DNA of 64,000 bases. Origin: an uncultured Vampirovibrio sp. (GTDB lineage: Bacteria; Cyanobacteriota; Vampirovibrionia; Gastranaerophilales; Gastranaerophilaceae). Positions 1 to 9,191 of the stretch are shown here, in pieces. The notes below the pieces were generated by a model. That model ran no database searches and was not told the origin of the DNA. It saw only the letters and a list, made by a program, of their open reading frames with translations. The DNA lies in the NCBI GenBank assembly GCA_910583875.1, contig CAJTXT010000001.1, positions 682,001-746,000 on the forward strand, read 5' to 3'. Positions within the stretch are counted from its first letter, which is position 1; the number at the start of each line of letters is the position of its first letter. The translations under genes were made by a program, and so were the position numbers.

Positions 1-373
1 TAATTACTTTTAACGGAATATTTCCGCATGCTTTTTTTACTGTTTCAATATCTTTTTGAGTATATTCATAATCTTTATCTTTTATAGATTGAACATTTAT
101 TACCATGTCAACTTCATTTGCGCCATCTTCTATTGCTTTTTTAGTTTCAAAGGCTTTTACTTCGCTGGTACATGCGCCTAAAGGAAAGCCTACAACAGTT
201 ACTATATTTATATTTGTGTCTTTTAAATATTCTTTAGCTAATTTAATATTTGCTCCATTTACACAAACACCTTTGAATTGATATTCTTTTGCTTCTTCAA
301 ACAATTTAATCAATTCTGCTTTTGTTGCATCTTGTTTTAATAATGTGTGTTCAATATAATTTTTTAATTCCAT
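1..373 (-). CDS. deoC: Deoxyribose-phosphate aldolase, N-terminal part (cut by window edge)
   Basis: Class I aldolase that cleaves 2-deoxyribose 5-phosphate to glyceraldehyde 3-phosphate and acetaldehyde in deoxynucleoside catabolism. Translating the minus strand from the ATG at 373 gives a start like IEHTLLKQDATK, then GVCVNGANIK, VVGFPLGACTSEVKAFET and GANEVDMVINV, which follow the DeoC pattern closely. About 124 residues are visible; the C-terminal half, including the Schiff-base lysine region, lies beyond base 1. The start is two bases after the recO stop, so it is probably the last gene of a pilT-recO-deoC transcript. No frame break is seen in the visible part. Confidence 0.93.
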   Translation of the reverse strand, partial: MELKNYIEHTLLKQDATKAELIKLFEEAKEYQFKGVCVNGANIKLAKEYLKDTNINIVTVVGFPLGACTSEVKAFETKKAIEDGANEVDMVINVQSIKDKDYEYTQKDIETVKKACGNIPLKVI

Positions 374-375
374 TT

Positions 376-1140
376 TTACCTTATACTTTCCAGCATTTGC
401 GTTGTTTTAAATCTTTTTGGTGAATAATATTCTATATAATTCTTTAGTAAATTTATACAGGTATCACAAACTTTTTCTGTTGCTAAATCATCATATTTTG
501 TATGTTTTGTGAATTCTTCATTTAATAGTGTGTGTAAGAATTCTACTATTTTAATAGGAATTTTTACTTTTTTACAAGTATCTTGAGAGCAGGTTTTGCA
601 CAAAATACCACCTTGTTCGATAGAAAAATAGATTTCTTCATCATTAGGTTCTTTTAGACATTTAACGCATTCGTTAAGTTCAAGCGAATATCCTGTTATA
701 TCCATAATTTTTAATTGAAATCTAAGAACAGAAAGCATTGTTTGTTCTTTTGTTTTAGCGTTTGAAATTTGTTCAAGAAATGTATAAAACAGGTTGTAAA
801 TTTCTTCACTATTTGGGTCATTTTCTGTGCCGAAATTTGTAACTATTTCACAGCAATACATTGCATAAAAAAGCTTATCAATGTCGCTTCTTAGGTTAAA
901 GAAAGTATTGAGTGCTTCTGCCTGACATATTGTATCAAGATTTTTGCCTTTATTAAGCATCATCTTGTTTGCAACAAGCAAATCCATTCTTCCGCCCAGT
1001 TTGCTGGTTGTTTTTTTTATGCCCTTTGCAACACCTTTTATCAAGCCTTTTTCCTTAGAATACATCACAATAATTTTATCAGCTTCGCTGATACTGTAAG
1101 ATTTCAAATTTATAACATTTGTTGTGAATTGTTCTTTCAT
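376..1140 (-). CDS. recO: DNA repair protein RecO
   Basis: RecO works with RecF and RecR to load RecA onto gapped DNA covered by SSB. The 254-residue product has the family length, an N-terminal OB-fold region (KSYSISEADKIIVMYSKEKG) and a four-cysteine zinc site (C158, C161, C181, C184; the CVKC and CKTC pairs), as in most RecO proteins. It lies 2 bp downstream of pilT and 2 bp upstream of deoC on the same strand, so it is probably cotranscribed with both. The pairing with pilT looks like a convenience operon rather than a functional link. Confidence 0.93.
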   Translation of the reverse strand: MKEQFTTNVINLKSYSISEADKIIVMYSKEKGLIKGVAKGIKKTTSKLGGRMDLLVANKMMLNKGKNLDTICQAEALNTFFNLRSDIDKLFYAMYCCEIVTNFGTENDPNSEEIYNLFYTFLEQISNAKTKEQTMLSVLRFQLKIMDITGYSLELNECVKCLKEPNDEEIYFSIEQGGILCKTCSQDTCKKVKIPIKIVEFLHTLLNEEFTKHTKYDDLATEKVCDTCINLLKNYIEYYSPKRFKTTQMLESIR

Positions 1141-1142
1141 TT

Positions 1143-2234
1143 TTAGTATTGATTTTCGCTGCCGGAGTATACGCCTCTAATATAGTGCATTAATTCATTT
1201 GGGGTATCAGAGTGTTCCAGAGCTGTTTCTTTTGTAATTTTTCCTTGTTTGTATAAATCATATAAAGACATATTAAATGTAATCATATCGTTATATGAGC
1301 CTTTTTGAACTAATTTATAAATTTCTTCAAGTTCATCTTTTAAAATAAAGTCTTTTATTGTCGGAGTTGAATATAATAATTCGACCGCCGGTGTTCTGCC
1401 TTTACCATTTGCATTAGGTAATAGTTTTTGGGAAACAGAACCTCTGAAAACTTCTGCAAATTGTGCTCTTACAGCTTCTCTTTCGGAAGGAGGGAAGAAG
1501 CTTAATATACGATTAATTGTTTGTATTGCATTAAAGGTGTGTAATGTTGCAAATACTAAGTGACCTGTTTCAGCAGCATGAAGAGCACTTTGAACTGTTT
1601 CCATGTCTCTTATTTCACCGATTAATATAACATTAGGGTCTTGTCTTAATGCAAATTTTAAACCATCAATATAATTTGCAGTATCAATACCTATTTGTCT
1701 TTGCGTGAATATAGATTTTTTACTTTTGTAAACATATTCAATAGGGTCTTCAATTGTAACAATATGTTTTTTTTGAGTGCTGTTTATATTATCTAAAATT
1801 GAAGCAATTGTTGTAGATTTACCACTTCCCGCAACACCTGTAATAAGTACAATACCATTTTCTAATTTTGAGAATTTTTCTATTGTTGGAGGAAGAGATA
1901 GTTGTTCAAAAGACGGAATATCGTATGAGACCAAACGAACAGTCATTGAATGATAGCCGAAGGACATTGCAAGATTGACTCTAAAACGAGATACACCTTC
2001 TATTTCATAGGGAAAGTCTGAATCATAAGATTTAAAAATTTTATCTCGCATTGAAACAGGCGCCATAGTATCAATTGCCTGCATCATATCATCTTCTGTA
2101 ACAGGTGGAAGTTTTGATTTTATTATTTGTCCGTCAATACGAAATGAAGGTACTTCTCCAACTATGAAGTGAAGGTCAGAGGCACCAAGTTCATTTGCTT
2201 TTTTTAGTAAAGAGTCTATTGTATAATCGCTCAT
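1143..2234 (-). CDS. pilT: Type IV pilus retraction ATPase PilT
   Basis: Hexameric cytoplasmic ATPase that depolymerises type IV pili for twitching motility and DNA uptake. At 363 residues it has the normal length. Walker A is GVAGSGKST at residues 133-141. The EIRDMETVQSALHAAETGH stretch (Walker B and His box) and the ATLHT motif follow, and the N-terminal PAS-like region (ASDLHFIVGEVPSFRIDG) is intact. The start has a GGAG ribosome site about 9 bases upstream. No other pilus genes lie in the window. The ComEA-like gene near 50 kb could belong to the same DNA uptake pathway, but nothing in the sequence links them. Confidence 0.95.
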   Translation of the reverse strand: MSDYTIDSLLKKANELGASDLHFIVGEVPSFRIDGQIIKSKLPPVTEDDMMQAIDTMAPVSMRDKIFKSYDSDFPYEIEGVSRFRVNLAMSFGYHSMTVRLVSYDIPSFEQLSLPPTIEKFSKLENGIVLITGVAGSGKSTTIASILDNINSTQKKHIVTIEDPIEYVYKSKKSIFTQRQIGIDTANYIDGLKFALRQDPNVILIGEIRDMETVQSALHAAETGHLVFATLHTFNAIQTINRILSFFPPSEREAVRAQFAEVFRGSVSQKLLPNANGKGRTPAVELLYSTPTIKDFILKDELEEIYKLVQKGSYNDMITFNMSLYDLYKQGKITKETALEHSDTPNELMHYIRGVYSGSENQY

Positions 2235-2312
2235 TAAATTGCTCCATATATTTCTATATTAAATAGTATATTACTTTTGAGGGATTATTAAAAGTAGGTT
2301 TATATTTTTATT

Positions 2313-2590
2313 TGTTCTTAGGTACTTGTGTATATGAAAATTGTTTTAGCAGCCTGTTCAAAAATAAATTAAATTAGAAACTAATATAGCATTTACACTA
2401 AATATGCTCAAAAGATAGTTATAATGTCATTCCGAACTTGATTCGGAATCTTACCAAATTTAAAATTTATTTCAAAATATCAGACCCTGAAATAAATTCA
2501 GGGTGACAGCTTAACTACTTTTTTAAAATCTTTACTTATTTTTTCAATGTCTGCTAAAACAATTTTCATATACTCAATTGTCTAAGAACA
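2313..2590. repeat. Long imperfect fold-back (40-bp arms) between pilT and smc
   Basis: Bases 2313-2352 and 2551-2590 are inverted copies of each other, matching at 36 of 40 positions (core of one arm: TATATGAAAATTGTTTTAGC). The 198-bp centre holds the interspersed element at 2426-2508. The structure fills most of the divergent intergenic region and has no coding potential. It could be a non-autonomous mobile element with terminal inverted repeats, or a structured leader or terminator region. It resembles the fold-backs at 46.6, 49.1 and 60.9 kb in having long arms specific to the site. Confidence 0.75.
2426..2508. repeat. Short interspersed repeat with TGTCA ends
   Basis: The left end reads TGTCATTCCGAACTTG followed by a small palindrome and ATCTTACCAA. 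The right end is its inverted counterpart and finishes CAGGGTGACA. Each end is a short hairpin, and the two ends face each other as terminal inverted repeats. Related copies occur at 23.6, 25.3-25.8, 43.6 and 58.7-58.9 kb and, collapsed, at 61.2 kb, always between genes. Confidence 0.75.
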
Positions 2591-2609
2591 TTAATCTTAT
2601 GTAAAGTTT

Positions 2610-2638
2610 TTGACTATTACGCGTATTTGTTGTGTAAT
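2610..2638 (+). promoter_or_regulatory. Sigma-70-type promoter for smc-scpA-scpB
   Basis: TTGACT at 2610-2615, a 17-bp spacer and TGTAAT at 2633-2638 make a near-consensus promoter about 55 bp before the smc start. A perfect 12-bp palindrome (ATGTCTAGACAT, 2644-2655) sits at the expected transcription start and could be an operator. The call comes from the pattern only. Confidence 0.6.
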
Positions 2639-2694
2639 AAATAATGTCTAGACATGTGCATGCGCACAAAATATATGGGTATCATCAAAACTAA

Positions 2695-5600
2695 ATGTAC
2701 ATAAAAGAATTACAAGTTGATAACTTTAAATCTTTTGCTAATGATATGACTATACCTTTCTTGAAGGGCTTTACAACGATATCGGGTCCGAATGGTTCAG
2801 GAAAAAGTAATATCATAGACAGCATTTTGTTTGCGCTCGGCTTAGCTAGTGCAAGAAATTTGCGTACAGAACAGTTATCGGATTTTATTTCCACCCATAC
2901 GAAGAAAAATGAAGCCTTTGTCAAGGTTGTTTTTGAACCTGAAAATAACGAAGAAGAAGCTATTTCAGTAGGAAGAAAGATTAGAAAATCTTCACAAGGG
3001 TTTAATAGTGTTTATTACCTTAACGACCAAGTTTCAACGTTAACTGAAATCCATACACGTCTTGAAAAATATCGTATAACTCCAAACAGTTATAACGTTA
3101 TGATGCAAGGTGATGTTATGAGTATTACAAATTGCTCAACTGTTGAACGCCGTAAAATTATTGATGAGATAGCAGGTATTGCCGATTTTAACAGAAGAAT
3201 TGATAAAGCACAGGAAGAACTTTTAACTGTTGAAGAAAGAGTTGAAAATGCTAATTTGATTTTAACAGAAATTGAATCTTCTATTGAACGCTTGGCTCAA
3301 GAAAAAGAAACTGCTTTAAAATATCAAAAATTAAAGACGGAAAAGTTCCAATTGGAAAGTCAGATTACTACTGTTAAATATTTTGATATTAAAAGAAACT
3401 TGGAACTTGCACATCAAAATATTTTGGAATTTAACAAGAAGAAAAAAGAAGAAGAAGGTAATCTTAAAAAATTAGAAGAAGCTCTTGTTGAAATTAAAAA
3501 AAGATACAATGAAATATCTGAACTTGTTAAAAATAATGGTGAAGCAGAACAGATTGAAACTAAAAAACAATTAGAAGAACTAAAAGGGCAAATTTCCCGT
3601 AAGAATTTGGCTATAAGTTCTGTTGAAAAAAATATTCATGATAACCTTAAAACTATTGAAAACTCTAAGAATGGTATAGATAATCATAAAGAGAAAATTG
3701 AAAAAATCAATTTAAAAATTGAAGAAAAAAAGGTTGAAATTTCTCAAATAGAAGAAAATATTAAAATTCAAGAAACAGAATTACAAAAGATTTTAGAAGA
3801 AGTTTCCGGTTTAAATAAAAATGCTGATAAACAGCTTGAAGAAAGAAACAACCTTAAAAAAGAACTTGAAAAATTAAAAGAAGAAGAATGGAATATAAAA
3901 TCTGAAACAATTCCGTTAGAAACTGAGCTTGCTACTTCTAAAAAAGATGTAGAAAATGCTAAGAAATCATTAGATGAATTAACATCTTTTAAAGCTAATT
4001 TTAAAGATAATCAAGATAAATTAATGCTTCAAGTTGAAGAATTGACAAAAGAACAGGGTGATTATAAATTAGCTCAAGAAAATGTTATGTATAATTTAGA
4101 CAAAAATAAGAATGAAATGTCTGATTTAATGCATGATATTCAAATGGCTCAAAGAAAAATTCTTACAATTGAAGCTCAAAAGAATGCGTATGAAGAAATT
4201 AATTTAGGCAGAGCCATAGATTCAATCTTAAAAGCAAAAATAAGAGGAGTTCATGCTCCGTTATTGCAATTAGGAAGTGTTGATAAAGAATACTCAACAG
4301 CTTTAGAAGTTGCAATGGGCGGTAGAATGAAGAATATTGTTGTTGATGATGAAGATGTTGCACGTGTTTGTATTGATTATTTAAAATCTGCAAGAGCAGG
4401 AACCGCGACCTTCTTACCGTTAGCAAAAATGAAAAAAGCACCATCAAGCTTGAGAATTCCAAAAGAAAAAGGTGTAATAGATTATGCTATAAATCTTATT
4501 GATTTTGAGGATGAGTATTTAGATGTATTCTTCTATGCGCTTGGTGATACTTTGATTGTTGAAGATTATGACAGCGCAAAAAGATTGATAGGTAAATTTA
4601 GATTAGTTACTCTTGATGGAAGTTTATTTGAAAAATCCGGTGCAATTACAGGTGGTGACAGACAAAATACTGGTTTGAAATTCAGCCAAAATCAAGATGA
4701 AGAGTTATCTAAATATAAAACTCGCTTTGCTGAACTTCAAAAACAATATAATTCTCTTGAACAAGCAAGAAAAGAGCTTGAAGCTAAACAAGAAAAAATC
4801 AGAACAAATTATTCAAATACAATGACCGCTTTAAACGGAGCTAAAATTGAATTAAATAATTTAAATAAAAATTCTGAAAACAACGAACAAAGAATTGAAG
4901 AATATAACAAAGTTATCAAAGAAAATGAACCAAAAATTCAAAATATCGAAAAGAAACTTGAAAAATATGAAGAAAAATTGGTTGATTTGAATGATAAAAT
5001 GCTTGTTCTTCAAGATAAAATTACTGAAATTGAAAGCAAAATGACCGAAGGCGAACTTAAAAAGCTTAAGGAAATGACTGCTGCAATTGAAAATCAAATT
5101 AAAGAATACCAAACAAAAATCTTAAAATGTAATAACGAAATTAATGAAGCTAATAGAGATATTGATTTCAACAAAGAATTAATTAAAGCAAAAGAAGAAC
5201 AAATTCAAAGGTTAATAAAAGATAATGAAATAGCGGCTGCCGATAAAGTAAAATATGCTGATGAAATTAAAGAAATAGAAGTTAAAGCAGCAGAACTTGA
5301 AGAAAAAATAAAAGTTTTAGGTGAAAAGCTTGTTCAATTGCAAAAGCAAAGAGATTTAGTTCAAGAAGAACTTCTAAATGCAGAAACTCAAAAGAATAAA
5401 ATTACAAATGAAATAGATAAAATTGCTGAGCAGGTTGAAGCATTCAAAGCAAGAAGAAGAGAGCTTGAACCTCAATTAGAAGAAATTACATCTGAATTAA
5501 AAGAAAATCAGGTGGATATAAATGCACTTGTTCCGACTGAAGTTTCAACAGAAGAAATAACAGGAAAAATCCAACGCTTGCAGAAAAGAATGGAAGAAAT

Positions 5601-6192
5601 GGAACCCGTTAACATGCTTGCAATTCAAGCTTATGATGAAGTAAAAGCAAGACAGGAAGAGAAAAAAGAACAAATTGCAACTTTAACAAATGAACGTAAA
5701 CAAATTTTAGAAAAAATGAACGGTTATGAACAAATTAAAAAAGAAACGTTCATGAAAACTTATAATAATATCAATGAAAACTTTAAAGATATTTTTGCAA
5801 GATTATCTGAAGGTGAAGGCACATTGTTATTGGAAAATCCTGAAAATCCTTTTGACGGCGGACTGACAATTGAAGCTCAGCCAAGAGATAAGAAAAAACA
5901 AAAATTAGGTGCAATGTCTGGTGGTGAAAAATCACTAACAGCACTTGCCTTAGTATTTGCAATTCAAAAATATCTTCCTGCACCATTTTATGCATTGGAT
6001 GAAGTTGATGCGAATTTAGACGGTATAAATGTAGAACGTTTAGCAGATATTATTCAGCAGCAGGCAAAAAATACGCAATTTATAGTAGTTAGCCACCGAA
6101 AACCTATGATAGAATCAGCTAATAGGACAATAGGTGTTACTCAAAAAGAACATGGAAAAACCCGTGTAACAGGGGTTAAATTTAGGGACTAA
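2695..6192 (+). CDS. smc: Chromosome segregation SMC protein
   Basis: ATPase arm of the bacterial condensin that compacts and segregates the chromosome. The 1165 residues follow the SMC plan. Walker A is GPNGSGKSN near residues 33-41. A long coiled coil rich in K and E follows, then a hinge around residues 503-660 ending in the SGAITGGDRQ motif, a second coiled coil, and the C-terminal head with LGAMSGGEKS (signature) and YALDEVDANLD (Walker B). The start follows a good promoter at 2610-2638, although no strong ribosome site is visible. scpA begins 4 bp after the stop and scpB follows, so the whole SMC-ScpAB complex is encoded here. Confidence 0.97.
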   Translation: MYIKELQVDNFKSFANDMTIPFLKGFTTISGPNGSGKSNIIDSILFALGLASARNLRTEQLSDFISTHTKKNEAFVKVVFEPENNEEEAISVGRKIRKSSQGFNSVYYLNDQVSTLTEIHTRLEKYRITPNSYNVMMQGDVMSITNCSTVERRKIIDEIAGIADFNRRIDKAQEELLTVEERVENANLILTEIESSIERLAQEKETALKYQKLKTEKFQLESQITTVKYFDIKRNLELAHQNILEFNKKKKEEEGNLKKLEEALVEIKKRYNEISELVKNNGEAEQIETKKQLEELKGQISRKNLAISSVEKNIHDNLKTIENSKNGIDNHKEKIEKINLKIEEKKVEISQIEENIKIQETELQKILEEVSGLNKNADKQLEERNNLKKELEKLKEEEWNIKSETIPLETELATSKKDVENAKKSLDELTSFKANFKDNQDKLMLQVEELTKEQGDYKLAQENVMYNLDKNKNEMSDLMHDIQMAQRKILTIEAQKNAYEEINLGRAIDSILKAKIRGVHAPLLQLGSVDKEYSTALEVAMGGRMKNIVVDDEDVARVCIDYLKSARAGTATFLPLAKMKKAPSSLRIPKEKGVIDYAINLIDFEDEYLDVFFYALGDTLIVEDYDSAKRLIGKFRLVTLDGSLFEKSGAITGGDRQNTGLKFSQNQDEELSKYKTRFAELQKQYNSLEQARKELEAKQEKIRTNYSNTMTALNGAKIELNNLNKNSENNEQRIEEYNKVIKENEPKIQNIEKKLEKYEEKLVDLNDKMLVLQDKITEIESKMTEGELKKLKEMTAAIENQIKEYQTKILKCNNEINEANRDIDFNKELIKAKEEQIQRLIKDNEIAAADKVKYADEIKEIEVKAAELEEKIKVLGEKLVQLQKQRDLVQEELLNAETQKNKITNEIDKIAEQVEAFKARRRELEPQLEEITSELKENQVDINALVPTEVSTEEITGKIQRLQKRMEEMEPVNMLAIQAYDEVKARQEEKKEQIATLTNERKQILEKMNGYEQIKKETFMKTYNNINENFKDIFARLSEGEGTLLLENPENPFDGGLTIEAQPRDKKKQKLGAMSGGEKSLTALALVFAIQKYLPAPFYALDEVDANLDGINVERLADIIQQQAKNTQFIVVSHRKPMIESANRTIGVTQKEHGKTRVTGVKFRD

Positions 6193-6196
6193 ATAG

Positions 6197-7069
6197 ATGT
6201 TAAATCCAAAGGAAACAGATAATTTTTATATGCAGAGTTCAGCTGAATCTTATGAAAAAGATTTAGGCTTTAATGCTGACTCAATTTTAAATACACCTTC
6301 AGAAGAACTGGATGGTATTGAAGTTCTTGTTCAAATGGCAAAACAAGGTAAAATTGACCCTTGGAATATTGATATTGCAGATATTGCAGATAAATATATG
6401 CTTCATATTGCAGAAAGCAAATCTAATAATTTACGTTTAAGCGGCAGGGCATTATTTTTCTTAGCTGTATTATTAAAACTAAAATCTAATGTTCTTGTAG
6501 GTTTAGATCCTATGCAATTTGAAATTCAGGAAGAAGTAAATCCTGAATATGATGAAAGTGATGATTCTCGTTTTTCTGATGATTTATATTATCAAGATTA
6601 TTATCCTGATAATGTTATTCCTATTGAAGATATTATTCAAAGAAGAACAAGTGTTAAATTAAACAGAAATAGAATTGTAACTTTAAAAGACTTAATAAGA
6701 CAATTAGAGTTTTATGAACAATTAGATAAAAAACAAGCTGTAAAAAATTCATTAGAACGTGCAAAAAGAAGAGTCCGCAATTATGCCAATATGTCTGCTG
6801 ATGACATTATTAATCTTGCACATGAAGAATATATTGAAAGCAGCGTTAAAATTCTTCACGAAAATCTTATAAAGATTTTTGAAAAAGAAGAAAAAGTGGA
6901 ATTAAATACATTAACACTATTAGGTTTGGATAAAATATCTGCATATATTGCTCTTTTATTCTTAACAGTAGAAAGTGAATTTGATTTAGAGCAAGAGGAA
7001 TTTTATTCAGATTTATATGTTGTCAAAGGTAAAGCACCTTCAAGAGACTTTACGGAACAAAGCGCGTAG
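6197..7069 (+). CDS. scpA: Segregation and condensation protein A (kleisin)
   Basis: ScpA is the kleisin that bridges the two SMC heads. The 290-residue protein carries the typical N-terminal block (LDGIEVLVQMAKQGKIDPWN, then DIADKYM) and a C-terminal winged-helix region (TLLGLDKISAYIALLFLTVE). An acidic linker near residues 110-140 (EYDESDDSRFSDDLYYQDYY) is longer than in some homologues. It lies 4 bp after smc and 8 bp before scpB, an arrangement that favours coordinated synthesis of complex subunits. Confidence 0.93.
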   Translation: MLNPKETDNFYMQSSAESYEKDLGFNADSILNTPSEELDGIEVLVQMAKQGKIDPWNIDIADIADKYMLHIAESKSNNLRLSGRALFFLAVLLKLKSNVLVGLDPMQFEIQEEVNPEYDESDDSRFSDDLYYQDYYPDNVIPIEDIIQRRTSVKLNRNRIVTLKDLIRQLEFYEQLDKKQAVKNSLERAKRRVRNYANMSADDIINLAHEEYIESSVKILHENLIKIFEKEEKVELNTLTLLGLDKISAYIALLFLTVESEFDLEQEEFYSDLYVVKGKAPSRDFTEQSA

Positions 7070-7077
7070 GAGATAAT

Positions 7078-7593
7078 ATGGATTTAAAAGGAAGAATTGA
7101 AGCTGTATTATTTTTAACCGGAAGAGCTGTTGAATTGAAAGAGATAGCAGCAATACTTGAAACAGATGAACAAGAAGTTGAAGATGCAATGCTATCTTTA
7201 ATTGTGGATTATTCATCACGTGATGGTGCGCTTGAAATTGATGATGAAAACGGGTATATTATACAGGTGAAGGATGATTATATGGATATTGTTGAAAAAC
7301 TTTGTCCTGTAGATATATCAAATGCTGTACTTAAAACTTTAACAGTTATCGCTTTAAAAGAGCCTATAAGACAAGCAGATTTAAAAGAATTAAGAGGTTC
7401 AACAGCTTATGATCATGTGAAAGAACTTGTTGATAAAGGGTTGATAAGCAGGAAAAGAGATAAAAACGGGCGTTCTTTTAATTTAAAAACAACACCAAAA
7501 TTTTCTGAATATTTTAAAATAAAAGGAAACTCGGAAATATTATCGAAGCTTGAATCAAAAAGATTATCTGAATTACTTGAGTTAAATAAATAA
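7078..7593 (+). CDS. scpB: Segregation and condensation protein B
   Basis: ScpB dimers bind ScpA and regulate the SMC ATPase. The 171-residue protein starts with LKGRIEAVLFLTGRAVELKE, the family N-terminus, and has two winged-helix units; the second includes ALKEPIRQADLKELRG. A good ribosome site (AGGAGA) precedes the ATG by a few bases, right after the scpA stop. It completes the condensin operon. Confidence 0.92.
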   Translation: MDLKGRIEAVLFLTGRAVELKEIAAILETDEQEVEDAMLSLIVDYSSRDGALEIDDENGYIIQVKDDYMDIVEKLCPVDISNAVLKTLTVIALKEPIRQADLKELRGSTAYDHVKELVDKGLISRKRDKNGRSFNLKTTPKFSEYFKIKGNSEILSKLESKRLSELLELNK

Positions 7594-7607
7594 TATAAGG
7601 AGCATTT

Positions 7608-9146
7608 ATGGATTCTGTGAGAAAAGAAGGAAAACAGAAGAAAAATCTAAAAACATCAATTGTTGTTTTTGGTATTATTCTACTTTTAATTTTAGGTATT
7701 TATTTTTATCTAAAAAATATAATGCCTAGCCAAATGTTTAATCAAGGTAAAAAAGCTATGGATGCAGGTCAATATGAAAAGGCCTTGAAATTATTTAAGT
7801 ATGTTTCAGATGCCAGACCATATGATACAGAACCTGTATATTATCAGGCGCTTGCTATTTCCAAATTACCTCCTACTTATGAAAACCAAAAGAAATTATA
7901 TGAAATTGCACAATTAGAAGATTGTGATGAAGCAAGCAACCTTGCTGAAACTGTACTTATGAGTATGCGTGGTCAAATAGATAAAGAAGTTGGACCAAAT
8001 TATATTGATAACGTTTTATATGATGATGAACTTATCAGATGGAATAATTCACAGCCTATAACATATGCAATATTTGCAGATTCATCTGTTCCTCAAGAGC
8101 AAATTGCATCTGTAAAAAATGCATTTTTAAACTGGCAGTCAGTATCAAATGGTGAAATTAACTTTAAAGAAAATGAAGGTAATAAAAATGCTAATATTTG
8201 TGTTAATTTCCTTGATGATATAACACTTAAAGATAAAACTTATAATCCAAATATAATATCTAAAACAGTACCGGCTATACAAAATGGTACTCTTCAAAGA
8301 ATGGATGTATATGTTAAAAAGAATAACTCATACGTTCCTGAAAAGGTATTATCTCTTGCTGAACATGAAATAGGACATGCACTTGGTTTAGGCGGACACA
8401 GTTCTGAACCTCAGGATATTATGTATTTCAATCGTGATAATAGAAATACTGAACCGTCAACAGGTATCACATTAAGAGATATGAATACATTAAAGTTATT
8501 ATATAGAATGGTTCCTGATGTTATTGATAAACCTCTTGATGCTTCGCAATATAATAACTTGTTCTATCATGAAATTTTAACTACATATCCGGGTGAAAAT
8601 TTTGAGCTTGAAATTCAACGTTTAATTTCTCAACTAAAACATGACGGTAACGATATTGTTGCTTGGGTAGATTTAGCTATTAATTATGCTTATAAGAAAC
8701 AATATGCACGCTCAAACTTTATTTTAAATAAAGTATTTCCTTTGGTTAGAAATGATTTTGAAAATCAACATGTAGTTCTTTATAATTTAGCTGTAAATTA
8801 TTATAAGATGAGAAATTATAATACTTCATCTAAATATCTTCATCTTGCACAAAATATTAAAACTGATTTAGATACACAAATTCTTGAAACATTTATTGAT
8901 GTAAGACTTGGTAAGTTAGAATTAGCTAAAAAGAAATTAAATCTTTTAATTAATGAATATCCGGATAATATTGAGATTGCACTTAAACTTGCTGAAGTTT
9001 ATCATATTAAGAAAGAAACAAAATTGGAAAAAGAAGTAATAACTAATTTAATTAAACGTAATCCTAAAGCGATAAGAGATAGAAGAGTTTTAAAATACAA
9101 AGCTAAAAATAGCAAAAACTCATTATCAGCTGCAGCAAATAAATAA
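7608..9146 (+). CDS. Membrane-anchored matrixin-like metalloprotease with TPR repeats
   Basis: A basic N-terminus followed by one membrane segment (about residues 17-37) predicts a type II anchor with the rest outside the cytoplasm. A TPR-like pair follows (45-105). A metzincin zinc site HEIGHALGLGGH lies at residues 253-264, and QDIMYF supplies the Met-turn. Several more TPR-like helices run to residue 500. The third zinc histidine is one residue later than in the standard HExxHxxGxxH, a spacing I associate with matrixin-like proteins of Cyanobacteria. It probably processes envelope proteins; the substrate is unknown. It starts 15 bp after scpB with an AAGGAG site and ends at a strong terminator, so it is the last gene of the smc operon. 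Confidence 0.8.
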   Translation: MDSVRKEGKQKKNLKTSIVVFGIILLLILGIYFYLKNIMPSQMFNQGKKAMDAGQYEKALKLFKYVSDARPYDTEPVYYQALAISKLPPTYENQKKLYEIAQLEDCDEASNLAETVLMSMRGQIDKEVGPNYIDNVLYDDELIRWNNSQPITYAIFADSSVPQEQIASVKNAFLNWQSVSNGEINFKENEGNKNANICVNFLDDITLKDKTYNPNIISKTVPAIQNGTLQRMDVYVKKNNSYVPEKVLSLAEHEIGHALGLGGHSSEPQDIMYFNRDNRNTEPSTGITLRDMNTLKLLYRMVPDVIDKPLDASQYNNLFYHEILTTYPGENFELEIQRLISQLKHDGNDIVAWVDLAINYAYKKQYARSNFILNKVFPLVRNDFENQHVVLYNLAVNYYKMRNYNTSSKYLHLAQNIKTDLDTQILETFIDVRLGKLELAKKKLNLLINEYPDNIEIALKLAEVYHIKKETKLEKEVITNLIKRNPKAIRDRRVLKYKAKNSKNSLSAAANK

Positions 9147-9150
9147 TAAT

Positions 9151-9189
9151 AAAAAAAGACCTTGTTTTAATACAAGGTCTTTTTTTTTT
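9151..9189. terminator. Bidirectional intrinsic terminator
   Basis: AGACCTTG (9157-9164) and CAAGGTCT (9173-9180) form a perfect stem with an 8-base loop, flanked by an A run on the left and a T run on the right. It therefore works on both strands, ending the smc operon and the convergent rimO transcript, whose stop is 3 bp away. Confidence 0.92.
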
Positions 9190-9191
9190 AT

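Noticed and set aside
2691..2924. Open frame on the minus strand over the start of smc
   Set aside because: It is antisense to the conserved Walker A region of smc and has no ribosome site or family features.
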